From positions 1,426,001-1,490,000 of the forward strand of contig NZ_PGFJ01000002.1 in assembly GCF_002797815.1 (NCBI RefSeq): 64,000 nt of DNA, in the 5' to 3' direction. Positions 31,585-40,828 of this stretch are shown here, in pieces. Source of the stretch: Mucilaginibacter auburnensis. GTDB lineage: Bacteria; Bacteroidota; Bacteroidia; Sphingobacteriales; Sphingobacteriaceae. The first letter of the stretch is position 1. Every line of letters starts with the position of its first letter. The position numbers were made by a program, and so were the translations under genes. A model generated the notes under the pieces. It saw nothing but the letters and a program-made list of their open reading frames with translations. It made no database searches and was not told the origin of the DNA.

Positions 31585-34035
31585 ATGAAACCTTTACTTT
31601 TAACAATTGCTATGGCGTTAGCTTCGTTGCAAATGTTTGCGCAGCAATACACTTTACGCGGGAAAATAAGCGATGATAACGGCCATTCAATCCCGTTTGC
31701 AACCGTGTATATTCAGAATAGCACCAACGGTACGTCTGCCAACAACGAGGGTGAATACACTTTAACTTTAAATAAGGGACAGCGTACCATAGTTTACCGG
31801 GCTGTTGGTTATAAGCAGGAAATTATTAATATAGACCTGCAAAAAAACGAAGTAAAGGATGTAATCCTGAAAACCGAGGTTTACCAGCTACAAACCGTAT
31901 CAATTAGTGCAAAAGGCGAAGATCCGTCTTATGCTATAATAAGGGAAGCTATTAAAAAACGCAAGTTTCATTTAAAAGAGGTTAAAAACTTCACTGCCGA
32001 TGTTTACATAAAAGGTTTACAAAAAATGCTGGATGCGCCTAAACGTTTTATGGGGCGTGACATTAGTGCAGCAACTCAAAGTATGGGTTTAGACTCCAAT
32101 CGCCGTGGAATAATTTATTTGTCTGAATCTCAATCCAAACTGAGTTTTAGTTACCCCGATCAGGTACACGAAGAAATGATCTCTTCAAAAGTATCCGGCA
32201 ACAACCGGGCGTTTAGCTTTAACCGGGCATCCGACCTCAAAGTTGATTTTTATGAAAACTACCAGGATTGGGGCGAAATAAGCCTGCGACCACTTATCTC
32301 TCCTATTGCAGATAACGCGCTGTTTTATTACCGGTATAAATACATTGGTCAGGCTACACAGGATGGGCAGCAAGTAAATAAAATACAAGTTACTCCACGC
32401 CGTGAGCACGATCCTTGTTTTGAAGGTTTTATTTACATTCAGGATGACAGCTGGCGCATAACCGCTGCAGACCTGTTCATCACCAAAAAAGCTAACATAC
32501 GTTTTGTTGATACCCTAAGGGTTAATCAGCAGTTTTTGCCGGTAAAAGCCAACGCATGGCTACCATCAACTGTTCGGTTTGATTTTACAGCCGGCTTACT
32601 TGGCTTTAAAGTAGGCGGTTACTTTATATGCGTATACAGCAACTATGACGTTAACCCAACCTTTGGCAAAAAGGATTTTAATGAGTTGCTACGCATAACC
32701 CGCGATGTAAACAAAAAAGATAGTTTATACTGGCTGGAGCAAAGGCCTATCCCGTTAACAGACGAAGAAAAGAATGATTACCGGAAAAAAGAAGCATTGG
32801 CCCTTAAGCGCGAATCAAAACCCTACCTTGATTCATTAGATAAAGCCAACAACAAAGTAAAGCTGGGCAATTTTATTGCAGGTGGTATTAATATCCGTAA
32901 CCGTTATAAAAGAGAATACTATCATTTCGACCCTATCCCAACGTCGTTGCTGTTCAATACGGTTGAAGGGCTGGCTATAAATTACGGGGCAAGCTTTACT
33001 AAGAGGATTGATACATTGAACAACCGCAATTTTAGTGTGCGCACCAATCTGCGTTATGGTTTTGCTAACAGGTTGTTCAATGCCAATGCGAGCGTTACAA
33101 TGCCTGCCGGCAAATTTATGCTGGGGTTAAACGGTGGCTCGGACGTTGCAGACATGAACAATAACCGCCCGATGAGTAACCTGATCAACTCCTATTACAC
33201 CTTATTTGAGCGGCAGAATTTTCAAAAACTTTACCAAAAAACATTCGCGTCGGCTTCCCTATCAGGCAGGATAACAGGGGCATGGCAAGCCAGTATAGCT
33301 ACCGAATGGGCCAACAGACACTGGCTGGCCAATAACTCTAATTACAGTTTTTTCAGAAAGGAGCGTACCTTTACATCTAACAACCCGCTTGTGCCTGGTG
33401 TAGATGTGCCTCTTTTTCCTGATAATCAATCTTTTAAAATTGGTTTGCGTACCACCTACAACTTCAGCAACAAATACGAAACCTATCCGGCAGGCCGCCG
33501 TTATCTGCCATCAAAATATCCTACTATTGGCTTAAGCTTAACTAAGGCATTTAATAATGTACTGGGCTCGGATGTTAATTACACGCAGCTGTCTGCTGAT
33601 GTATCGCAATCCAATATCAGCATGGGTGTTTACGGTAAAACTTCTTTCTATCTATCTGCCGGCAAGTTCATCAGCAAGAGTAATTTGTACTTTACCGATT
33701 ATCATCATTTTAATGGCAACCAGGTATCGTATTATACACCTGCTATTAACAGTTACTTGCTTTTAAACTATTACCAGTACAGCACCGCCAGCCAATATTT
33801 AGAAGGACATCTTCAGCACAACTTTTCGGGTTTTATAACTAATAAATTGCCTTTAATACGTAAGCTTAAACTGGAGGAGATTATCAATATAAACTATCTG
33901 TCAACCCCTGAGCTTAAAAACTACTATGAAGTTGGCGTTGGTTTGCAATACCTTAATTTCAGGGTGATGTATGGGCGCTCTTATAATTCGGGCATTAACG
34001 CTACTTCAGCTTTCAGGTTTTCAGCAAGCTTTTAA
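31585..34035 (+). CDS. DUF5686-type outer-membrane protein with carboxypeptidase regulatory-like domain
   Basis: The 816-residue product has a signal peptide (cleavage near MFAQQ, about 20). A CarboxypepD_reg-like beta domain follows (about 23-105; LRGKISDDNGHSIPFATVYI). A large DUF5686-like beta-barrel part fills the rest (about 125-816; many aromatic strands, ends in FRFSASF with a terminal Phe). These proteins are cell-envelope proteins of Bacteroidota of uncertain role. Ligand and partners are not known. The stop codon is 88 bases before the dapA start. Confidence 0.82.
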   Translation: MKPLLLTIAMALASLQMFAQQYTLRGKISDDNGHSIPFATVYIQNSTNGTSANNEGEYTLTLNKGQRTIVYRAVGYKQEIINIDLQKNEVKDVILKTEVYQLQTVSISAKGEDPSYAIIREAIKKRKFHLKEVKNFTADVYIKGLQKMLDAPKRFMGRDISAATQSMGLDSNRRGIIYLSESQSKLSFSYPDQVHEEMISSKVSGNNRAFSFNRASDLKVDFYENYQDWGEISLRPLISPIADNALFYYRYKYIGQATQDGQQVNKIQVTPRREHDPCFEGFIYIQDDSWRITAADLFITKKANIRFVDTLRVNQQFLPVKANAWLPSTVRFDFTAGLLGFKVGGYFICVYSNYDVNPTFGKKDFNELLRITRDVNKKDSLYWLEQRPIPLTDEEKNDYRKKEALALKRESKPYLDSLDKANNKVKLGNFIAGGINIRNRYKREYYHFDPIPTSLLFNTVEGLAINYGASFTKRIDTLNNRNFSVRTNLRYGFANRLFNANASVTMPAGKFMLGLNGGSDVADMNNNRPMSNLINSYYTLFERQNFQKLYQKTFASASLSGRITGAWQASIATEWANRHWLANNSNYSFFRKERTFTSNNPLVPGVDVPLFPDNQSFKIGLRTTYNFSNKYETYPAGRRYLPSKYPTIGLSLTKAFNNVLGSDVNYTQLSADVSQSNISMGVYGKTSFYLSAGKFISKSNLYFTDYHHFNGNQVSYYTPAINSYLLLNYYQYSTASQYLEGHLQHNFSGFITNKLPLIRKLKLEEIININYLSTPELKNYYEVGVGLQYLNFRVMYGRSYNSGINATSAFRFSASF

Positions 34036-34123
34036 CATTGTCTACAAAAACAGTAGATTTAATTGCGCGGAGCCTTATATCCACAATGAAATTTATTATC
34101 TTAGCGACCTTTTAATTCGGATA

Positions 34124-35005
34124 ATGAATAAATTTTACGGAACGGGTGTTGCTATTATAACGCCTTTTCAAGCAAACGGAGCGATAGATTTTGATGCGCT
34201 GAGAAACCTCATTGAATATTTAATTGAGGGTGGTGTGGAGTACATTGTATCATTAGGTACCACCGGTGAGAATGTAGTGTTGAGCGCAGATGAGCGAAAG
34301 GCCGTGTTTGCATTTACTGCCGAAGTGGTAAATGGCCGTATTGATTTAGTAGCCGGAATAGCCAGTAACAACACGGCTGAGGTGATTGAGCAAATTAAAT
34401 CTTTTGATACAAAAGGCTATTCTGCAATACTATCAGCAAGCCCGGCTTACAACAAACCAACGCAGGAAGGTATTTATCAGCATTATAAAGCTATTGCAGA
34501 GGCATCGCCGTTGCCTGTTATATTATATAACGTACCGGGCCGTACCGGTAGCAATGTAAGCGCCGAAACAACTATACGCTTAGCCAAAGAGTTTAAAAAC
34601 ATTATTGGCATCAAAGAAGCATCTGGCAACTTTGACCAGTTTAACCAGATCATGCGTGATAAACCTGAGGGTTTCCTGTTAATATCAGGCGATGACCCGG
34701 TTACTTTACCCATGATAGCTTTAGGTGCCGTAGGCGCTATTACTGTTATTGGCAATGCGTTACCACGCCAAACATCTGATATGGTGCGCGCCTGCTTAGC
34801 CGGCAATTATGCAACTGCGCAAAAACTACACTTTAGCTTAGTTGATTTTACCCGCCTTTGCTTTGTAGAAGGTAGTCCGGCGGGTGTTAAAACAGCCCTT
34901 AAAATATTAGGCGTTTGTGACGATACCGTACGTTTACCTTTAGTACAGGTAAGTAGTGAAACCGCGAGCCGGTTTAAACAGGAGATTGAAAAAATAACCG
35001 CATAA
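34124..35005 (+). CDS. dapA: 4-hydroxy-tetrahydrodipicolinate synthase
   Basis: The ATG at 34124 (293 residues) is preferred, since it begins MNKFYGTGVAIITPF; an open frame continues upstream into the previous gene but is not needed. TIM-barrel signatures: SLGTTGENVVLSADERKAV, ILYNVPGRTGSNV (Tyr of the catalytic triad), IGIKEASGN (Schiff-base Lys), LISGDDPVTLP. It condenses pyruvate with aspartate semialdehyde for lysine and meso-DAP. MurE in this window has the meso-DAP motif, so this enzyme feeds cell-wall synthesis. A strong terminator follows the stop. Confidence 0.95.
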   Translation: MNKFYGTGVAIITPFQANGAIDFDALRNLIEYLIEGGVEYIVSLGTTGENVVLSADERKAVFAFTAEVVNGRIDLVAGIASNNTAEVIEQIKSFDTKGYSAILSASPAYNKPTQEGIYQHYKAIAEASPLPVILYNVPGRTGSNVSAETTIRLAKEFKNIIGIKEASGNFDQFNQIMRDKPEGFLLISGDDPVTLPMIALGAVGAITVIGNALPRQTSDMVRACLAGNYATAQKLHFSLVDFTRLCFVEGSPAGVKTALKILGVCDDTVRLPLVQVSSETASRFKQEIEKITA

Positions 35006-35038
35006 AAAAGCCCCCGTTAAAACTAACGGGGGTTTTTT
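35004..35038 (+). terminator. Terminator after dapA
   Basis: A long perfect stem with GCCCCCGTTA and TAACGGGGG, loop AAAC, preceded by As and followed by six Ts. It begins at the dapA stop codon. Confidence 0.9.
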
Positions 35039-35069
35039 ATTTCTTTTCCCTATGATCAGCAAAAGCTAA

Positions 35070-35246
35070 TTAACCTTGGTTTTTAGTATCCTGAATTTCC
35101 AAACGAATTGCCTGAGCCAGGTTTTTTAAATCTTGCATACCTTTACGCACGCGGGTTCCGGCAGCACTGTTGCCTTTGTTGTAAAACTTGTCTGCATCTG
35201 CTTCCAGTGACGCAATTAAGTTTTTTACTTCAGTAAATTTTTCCAT
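35070..35246 (-). CDS. Histone H1-like small protein (58 aa)
   Basis: A 58-codon frame starts at ATG 35246 and ends at TAA 35070. The protein opens MEKFTEVKNLIASLEADADK and continues FYNKGNSAAGTRVRKGMQDL. This matches the histone H1-like (Hc1-like) small proteins found across Bacteroidota: two helices with the conserved FY-KGN-AAGTRVRKGMQ core. It probably binds DNA; function in nucleoid organisation is by family. It is convergent with dapA and has its own 223-base upstream region. Confidence 0.85.
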   Translation of the reverse strand: MEKFTEVKNLIASLEADADKFYNKGNSAAGTRVRKGMQDLKNLAQAIRLEIQDTKNQG

Positions 35247-35469
35247 TTAAGTTACTCCTTTTTAAAAGATTATTGAGGTTTTTTGTTTTTGTTAAGCTAA
35301 TCTAATACGTTTTATCGAAAAAAAAAATTTTACCTATTAAGTAAGGTGGATTTTTAAAAAATTACCGTTTTTTCACCCTAATTTAATAATTATGAACAAT
35401 TTAGGCCACAATGAGCTAATGCTGTTCTTATTAATTCAACACTTTTATTTTAGTTAAACAACAAAGTTG

Positions 35470-36714
35470 TTAAACAGCGTCAACTTTATCACTTTTATAG
35501 TATCCCGCTTTAAGTTTTTCCCCCATCTCGGTATACGCGTCAAGTGTAAGTTGCACATCTTCCATGGAGTGAGCAGCAGTCGGTATCAATCTCAATATGA
35601 TCAACCCTTTTGGAATTACCGGATACACTACAATAGAACAGAATATTCCCCACTGTTCACGCAGATCACGGGTAAGCGCGGTCGCTTCGTAAAGGTCGCC
35701 TTTTAAAAATACAGGTGTAACCATGGTATTGGTAACACCCAGGTCAAAGCCCCGCTCACGCAAGCCTTTTTGTAAGGCATTTGATACTTCCCAAAGTTTC
35801 TCGCGTAGCTGTGGTTGAGATACCAGCAACTCAAAACGTTTTTTCAAGCCTATTACCATTGGCATAGGCAATGCTTTGGCAAATATTTGCGAACGCATGT
35901 TATAGCGTAAATAATCAACTATTTGTTTATCGGCAGCAACAAAACCACCAATACCAGCCATTGATTTTGCAAACGTACCAAAGTAAACATCCACCTCGTC
36001 AATACAATCCTGAGCCTCGTGCGTACCTGCACCTGTTGCGCCCATTGTACCGAAGCCGTGCGCATCATCAACCAGCATGCGGAAGTTGAATTTCTTTTTC
36101 AGGTCGGCTATTTCTTTCAGCTTGCCTTGTGCTCCCGACATGCCGAATACGCCTTCGGTGATCAATAAAATACCCCCGCCGGTTTGCTCAGCTAAACGCG
36201 TTGCGCGCTGTAACTGCTTTTCGCAACTGGCAATATCATTATGCTGATAAACGTAGCGTTTGCCCATGTGCATACGCAAGCCGTCAATTATACAGGCATG
36301 CGATTCAGCATCATATACAATAACATCATTACGGTCAACCAAAGTATCAATGATAGATAACATACCCTGGTAGCCATAATTAAGCAGATAAGCATCTTCC
36401 TTACCTACAAACTTAGCCAGGTTTGTTTCCAGTTCTTCGTGATGAATAGAGTTACCCGACATCATTCGGGCCCCCATTGGGTAGGCCATGCCATAATCGG
36501 CAGCAGCCTGTGCGTCGGCTTCCCTAACTTCGGGGTGATTAGCGAGACCTAAGTAGTTATTTAAACTCCAAACCAGATGCTCTTTACCGTTGAACATCAT
36601 ATGCGGACCTATTTCGCCCTCTAACTTTGGATAAGAAAAATATCCATGCGACCACTTTTGATGCTGCCCGATTGGGCCGCCCATACTCTTTGTAATCTTA
36701 TCAAATAAATCCAA
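35470..36714 (-). CDS. Alpha-oxoamine synthase family PLP enzyme (serine palmitoyltransferase/KBL-like)
   Basis: The 414-residue fold-type I enzyme condenses an acyl-CoA with an amino acid. It shows LVWSLNNYLGLANHPEV, YDAESHACIIDGLRMHMGK (His stacking on PLP), VDDAHGFGTMGATGAGT and the Schiff-base Lys in GTFAKSMAGIGGF. Family members in Bacteroidota include serine palmitoyltransferase, 2-amino-3-ketobutyrate CoA ligase, 8-amino-7-oxononanoate synthase and cysteate acyltransferases of sulfonolipid synthesis. The sequence departs from the standard Sphingobacterium SPT, so which substrate it uses is open. It is a single gene downstream of the ftsZ terminator. Confidence 0.82.
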   Translation of the reverse strand: MDLFDKITKSMGGPIGQHQKWSHGYFSYPKLEGEIGPHMMFNGKEHLVWSLNNYLGLANHPEVREADAQAAADYGMAYPMGARMMSGNSIHHEELETNLAKFVGKEDAYLLNYGYQGMLSIIDTLVDRNDVIVYDAESHACIIDGLRMHMGKRYVYQHNDIASCEKQLQRATRLAEQTGGGILLITEGVFGMSGAQGKLKEIADLKKKFNFRMLVDDAHGFGTMGATGAGTHEAQDCIDEVDVYFGTFAKSMAGIGGFVAADKQIVDYLRYNMRSQIFAKALPMPMVIGLKKRFELLVSQPQLREKLWEVSNALQKGLRERGFDLGVTNTMVTPVFLKGDLYEATALTRDLREQWGIFCSIVVYPVIPKGLIILRLIPTAAHSMEDVQLTLDAYTEMGEKLKAGYYKSDKVDAV

Positions 36715-36793
36715 TGTACTGTGTATTAAATTGCAAATATACGTTTTTGTTCATAGATGATAGTTCATGGTTCATAGCACTTTTAGCGCCAAG

Positions 36794-36822
36794 AAAAAAG
36801 GAGACGCTTTTCAGCCTCTCCC
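36794..36822 (-). terminator. Terminator of the division cluster after ftsZ
   Basis: On the minus strand GGAGA-G-GCT pairs with AGC-G-TCTCC around a GAAA loop, followed by a T-run. It lies 37 bases after the ftsZ stop. Confidence 0.8.
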
Positions 36823-36858
36823 TTAAAATACTATGAACTATGATTTATTAACCATTAC

Positions 36859-38487
36859 CTAATCTACATTATCATGCAGAAACGAGTTATTGTTGCGGAT
36901 GCCGGTTCTGCCTTCTTCATCAGGTAATAATGAAAACCTTGATACCTGAGATTCATTTGATGCTGGCGGCTCCTGTAAAGCAATTTCTTTACGCTTGTAA
37001 GCAGGCACATTTTCCATCTCCTGAATGTTGCCACTGCGCAGCTTCATACTCAGATCTTTAAGGCGCATAATACGCTCACGAGATTTACGCAGTTGCTCCT
37101 CAATTGACTCGTCAGTTTTATGATCATCGGCGCCTTTAACCTCAACAGGGGCAGCCGCTTTTATCGGTTCTTCTTCAATCTCCTCTAACTCATCAATTGG
37201 CGTGTTATCAGTAATCACAGATGGCTCTGCCAATTTAAAAGTAAACTCAGGCATATCCGGCTCAGAAGCTGGCGCTACCGGCTCCTCTTCCTGCAAGTTG
37301 TACCTTACAACAGGTTCTTCTCTCTGGTTAACTTCCGGCTTAGCAAAAAGGTCAAACAAACCGGCTTGGGCCTGTTGCTCCTCTTTTTGATGTTTTAAGT
37401 AAGGCGTGCTTGCTGTAGCAGGTGCTTCATTCACCGGAGTGATAAACTCGTTAACAGGGCGTACCAAAGGCGCATCAGGTACAAGCATTGACACAATTTT
37501 CTTGCTGTTATGCTCTTTCTCGCGTTCATCTTTAGTTTGGAAACCTGTAGCTATAATGGTTACCGATAATTTATCTCCTAAATTCTCATCACGGCAGTTA
37601 CCCCATATCAGGTCGGCAGATAAGCCTGCTTCTTCCTGAATGTAATCAGTGATGATGCTCACCTCATCCATGGTCACCTCTTTCTCGCCTGAGCTGATGT
37701 TTAACAAGATGTAACGTGCACCTTCAATTTCGTTATCTTTCAATAATGGTGATGCTAATGCACCTTCAACTGCTTTAAGCGCGCGGTTTTCACCTTCTGC
37801 CGAGCAGCTACCCATTATTGATACGCCACTGTCTTTCATTACAGTGCGTACGTCTTTAAAGTCAACGTTTATATAGCCGGGTAAGGTAATGATCTCTGCA
37901 ATGCCTTTGGCAGCTGTGGTCAAAATGTTATCGGCCTGTGCAAAGGCTGAACCTAATGTAAGATTACCAAATATCTGGCGAAGCCTATCGTTTGAGATCA
38001 CCAGGTAAGAGTCAACATATTTTTTAAACTCTTCCATCCCTTCTTCGGCCTGCATGCGGCGGCGTTTACCTTCAAAAGAGAATGGTGTAGTTATAATTCC
38101 TACGGTTAAAATATCCAGTTCGCGGGCAGCTTTAGCAATTATCGGACTGGCACCTGTACCGGTACCACCGCCCATACCTGCGGTAATAAACAACATGCGG
38201 GTATTGGTGCCCAGCATCTGTTTAATGTCTTCAATATTTTCAATAGCCGAATTCTTTCCAACTTCGGGTATAGAACCTGCGCCCATTCCTTCGGTAAGGC
38301 TGGCGCCCAGTTGTACCTTGTTGGGGATAGGGCTTAATTCAAGCGCCTGTGCATCGGTATTACAGATTATGAAGTCAACACCTGTAATTCCTTGCTTGTA
38401 CATGTGGTTTACCGCATTACCACCACCACCGCCAACACCAATTACTTTGATGATTGACGACTTTTCTTTTAACATCTCAAATTGCAT
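36859..38487 (-). CDS. ftsZ: Cell division protein FtsZ
   Basis: The 542-residue tubulin-like GTPase forms the Z-ring. The GTP-binding signature is GGGTGTGASPIIAKAARE (about 105-122), with GVGGGGGNAVNHMY near the start. The GTPase core ends near residue 325. An unusually long disordered region (about 330-520) rich in Pro, Glu and Ala follows, and then a short end RNNNSFLHDNVD. E. coli FtsZ has 383 residues; long linkers are usual in Bacteroidota. It is last in the cluster, 135 bases after ftsA, with its own upstream palindromes. Confidence 0.96.
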   Translation of the reverse strand: MQFEMLKEKSSIIKVIGVGGGGGNAVNHMYKQGITGVDFIICNTDAQALELSPIPNKVQLGASLTEGMGAGSIPEVGKNSAIENIEDIKQMLGTNTRMLFITAGMGGGTGTGASPIIAKAARELDILTVGIITTPFSFEGKRRRMQAEEGMEEFKKYVDSYLVISNDRLRQIFGNLTLGSAFAQADNILTTAAKGIAEIITLPGYINVDFKDVRTVMKDSGVSIMGSCSAEGENRALKAVEGALASPLLKDNEIEGARYILLNISSGEKEVTMDEVSIITDYIQEEAGLSADLIWGNCRDENLGDKLSVTIIATGFQTKDEREKEHNSKKIVSMLVPDAPLVRPVNEFITPVNEAPATASTPYLKHQKEEQQAQAGLFDLFAKPEVNQREEPVVRYNLQEEEPVAPASEPDMPEFTFKLAEPSVITDNTPIDELEEIEEEPIKAAAPVEVKGADDHKTDESIEEQLRKSRERIMRLKDLSMKLRSGNIQEMENVPAYKRKEIALQEPPASNESQVSRFSLLPDEEGRTGIRNNNSFLHDNVD

Positions 38488-38554
38488 AGTCCTTGTTTTT
38501 CAGCTATATGGATATATGACCTATAAGTAGATTAAACCATTGTAATATTATAAC

Positions 38555-38617
38555 TTTTTCAACAACAGTTTTCCACAATTGTATATAATGTGGAAAAGTT
38601 TAATCGCTGTTGAAAAA
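38555..38617. repeat. Nested inverted repeats with two DnaA-box-like 9-mers upstream of ftsZ
   Basis: Outer arms TTTTTCAACAACAG (38555-38568) and CTGTTGAAAAA (38607-38617) enclose TTTTCCACA (38569-38577) and TGTGGAAAA (38589-38597). The inner pair fits the DnaA-box pattern TTWTNCACA on both strands. The stretch lies between ftsA and ftsZ. No T-run follows, so it is not a terminator. Confidence 0.6.
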
Positions 38618-38622
38618 TCGTT

Positions 38623-39966
38623 TTATTTCAAAAAGTCTTCGTCTTTAATATCGTCTTTAATAAACTTCTTTCCGCTCTCAAATATTTTACCTAAAAGGCC
38701 AAATTTCTTATCGTCGGCAAATTTTTGCTTTTCGGTACGGGTTTCTACCTGTGGCAGCGTTAGCCCGTCGTACTCCATTTTTTGTATACCTTTTATCAGT
38801 AAGCCAATACCTGTTGCAAAGGTTGGGCTCTGCATTTCCTCGTATACATTTTTAGGCAACATCTCATTTTTTGCCAGATGCTCATTTGGATAACCTACAC
38901 GGCAATCTAAACCGGTTACAAATTCAACCAATTGCGACAAATGTTTTAATTGCGCGCCACCACCAGTTATTACAATACCCGCTATAAGTTTCTTTTCGTA
39001 ACCTGATGATTTTATCTCATAGTATACATGCTCAATGATCTCTTCCATGCGGGCTTGGATAACAAAGGCCAAATTTTTTACTGAGATCTCTTTGGGTTCA
39101 CGACCACGCAAACCCGGAACACATACGATCTCATTTTCCCGGTTCTCTTCGGCTAATGCAGAACCGAAACGAACCTTTAACTGCTCAGCTATATTGCGCA
39201 TAACCGAACAACCCTCACGTATATCTTCAGTAATACTGTTACCACCAAAAGGTATAACAGCAGTGTGGCGGATAATACCTTCGTGGAAGATAGCCACATC
39301 GGTAGTACCACCACCAATATCTACCAATACCACACCAGCTTCTTTTTCTTCATCGCTTAATACAGCTTCTGATGAAGCTAAAGGCTCCAAAATAAGCTCC
39401 TGGCTTTCCAGATGTGCTTTGTTAACGCATTTAACTATGTTTTTTATTGCTGTGACCTGGCCCGAAATGATATGGAAGTTGGCCTCCAAACGCACCCCTG
39501 CCATACCAATAGGATCTTTGATACCATTTTCCCCGTCAACAGTAAACTCCTGCGGCAATACATGGATTATCTCTTCTCCCGGCGGCATTACCAGGTTGTA
39601 CATATCTTCTATTAGTTTATCAATATCCTTTCTGCCGATCTCTGATTGCAGATCACGACGGGTTATCAATCCCCTGTGTTGTAAGCTTTTTATGTGCTGC
39701 CCGGCTATACCCACATTCACCACACGTATCTCAACGTTTGATTGGGTGCCGGCTACGTCAACTGCCTGCCCAATGCCCTGAACTGTTTTATCAATGTTGG
39801 AGACCACACCACGGGTTACACCCGCAGACTCGGCTTTGCCCACTCCCAACACTTCTATTTTCCCGTTCTTGCTTCGGCGACCAACAATTGCGCATATTTT
39901 GGTAGTCCCGATGTCTAACCCCACTACAATGGGCGAACTTTTTTCCTGAGTTGAACTTTTATCCAT
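38623..39966 (-). CDS. ftsA: Cell division protein FtsA
   Basis: The 447-residue actin-like ATPase ties FtsZ to the membrane. Phosphate and adenosine motifs are GLDIGTTKICAIVG near the start, VDIGGGTTDVAIF in the middle and GIVITGGGAQLKHL. The C-terminus (about 425-447) is basic and amphipathic, with KKFIKDDIKDEDFL. Length is as expected. It starts one base after the ftsQ stop and reads as part of the operon. Confidence 0.96.
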   Translation of the reverse strand: MDKSSTQEKSSPIVVGLDIGTTKICAIVGRRSKNGKIEVLGVGKAESAGVTRGVVSNIDKTVQGIGQAVDVAGTQSNVEIRVVNVGIAGQHIKSLQHRGLITRRDLQSEIGRKDIDKLIEDMYNLVMPPGEEIIHVLPQEFTVDGENGIKDPIGMAGVRLEANFHIISGQVTAIKNIVKCVNKAHLESQELILEPLASSEAVLSDEEKEAGVVLVDIGGGTTDVAIFHEGIIRHTAVIPFGGNSITEDIREGCSVMRNIAEQLKVRFGSALAEENRENEIVCVPGLRGREPKEISVKNLAFVIQARMEEIIEHVYYEIKSSGYEKKLIAGIVITGGGAQLKHLSQLVEFVTGLDCRVGYPNEHLAKNEMLPKNVYEEMQSPTFATGIGLLIKGIQKMEYDGLTLPQVETRTEKQKFADDKKFGLLGKIFESGKKFIKDDIKDEDFLK

Positions 39967-39967
39967 A

Positions 39968-40828
39968 TTAATGCATTATTTGAGATGTATCTTTCTTTAA
40001 TGTAGTCGAATCCGTTTTTTGCGGTGCAACCGCTTTGAGCGAATCGGCCTTTGTGTTTTTTATTCCAATTACCTGATTAGTGTATTTAATATTGATTGTT
40101 TTGTAAGCGCCCCATCCAACTTTAGGCAAGGCTTGTTTGTAAAAACCCAGCAGGTTATTAAACTTCACATCCAAAGAGTCGGCGTTACCTATTAGTATCT
40201 TCTGATTGCCAACCCTTGGCACCAATTCAATTTCTCTATCGGCGTTAACATACACCTGCGCTATCTGCGCGTTCCACAGTTCGTCTTTTTGTATATAGTC
40301 AGCTGTTTTAAATACATCTTTGGCCAGTTGCGTTCTTAACGTATCAACCCTGCCGCTAAAAGGCTCATCAATAAAACCGCTCACAGCCAAAACACGTGCT
40401 GTAAAGTTGGGCGATAAAGGCAATTTTAAACCGTGCCTATCTATATAAAAATCCTGGTCAAAACGGTTCAACATGCGTAAAATAGGTGTGCGCTGGCTTA
40501 TCTCTATCATCAACGTGCCGTCCATATCTGCATACACTTTGGCGTACTCAATAAATGGGTTAGCCTTTAATGTATTCTCTAAGCCATGCATGTTAATTTT
40601 ATCCATGCGCCGGCCCACCAGCGAGTAATTACCCAATTGTAAAATATGATCAACCTCTTGTTTGTCAATAAAAAACTGGCTACCCGGTATATACACTTTT
40701 ACAGCCTTACAAACCACGGCCGATCTTTTAACCCCAATAAAACTCATCAGCACAATAAGGCCGCCCAGGCTTAAAAGCCAGGAAAAACCTATAAATACAT
40801 TGCGCCATATGCGTTTTTTATCAGCCAT
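39968..40828 (-). CDS. ftsQ: Cell division protein FtsQ/DivIB
   Basis: The 286-residue bitopic membrane protein has a cytoplasmic N-terminus (1-10), a membrane segment (about 12-32) and a periplasmic POTRA plus FtsQ region (KVYIPGSQFFIDKQEV, ANPFIEYAKVYADMDGTLMIEI). It links FtsA/FtsZ to the septal enzymes. It overlaps murC by 8 bases and ends next to ftsA. Confidence 0.88.
   Translation of the reverse strand: MADKKRIWRNVFIGFSWLLSLGGLIVLMSFIGVKRSAVVCKAVKVYIPGSQFFIDKQEVDHILQLGNYSLVGRRMDKINMHGLENTLKANPFIEYAKVYADMDGTLMIEISQRTPILRMLNRFDQDFYIDRHGLKLPLSPNFTARVLAVSGFIDEPFSGRVDTLRTQLAKDVFKTADYIQKDELWNAQIAQVYVNADREIELVPRVGNQKILIGNADSLDVKFNNLLGFYKQALPKVGWGAYKTINIKYTNQVIGIKNTKADSLKAVAPQKTDSTTLKKDTSQIMH

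Noticed and set aside
33971..34123. Upstream extension of dapA to 33971
   Set aside because: It overlaps the end of the DUF5686 gene in another frame; the ATG at 34124 gives the normal DapA N-terminus.
39035..39781. Plus-strand 248-codon frame inside ftsA
   Set aside because: It is antisense to a conserved gene, with composition explained by the ftsA codons.
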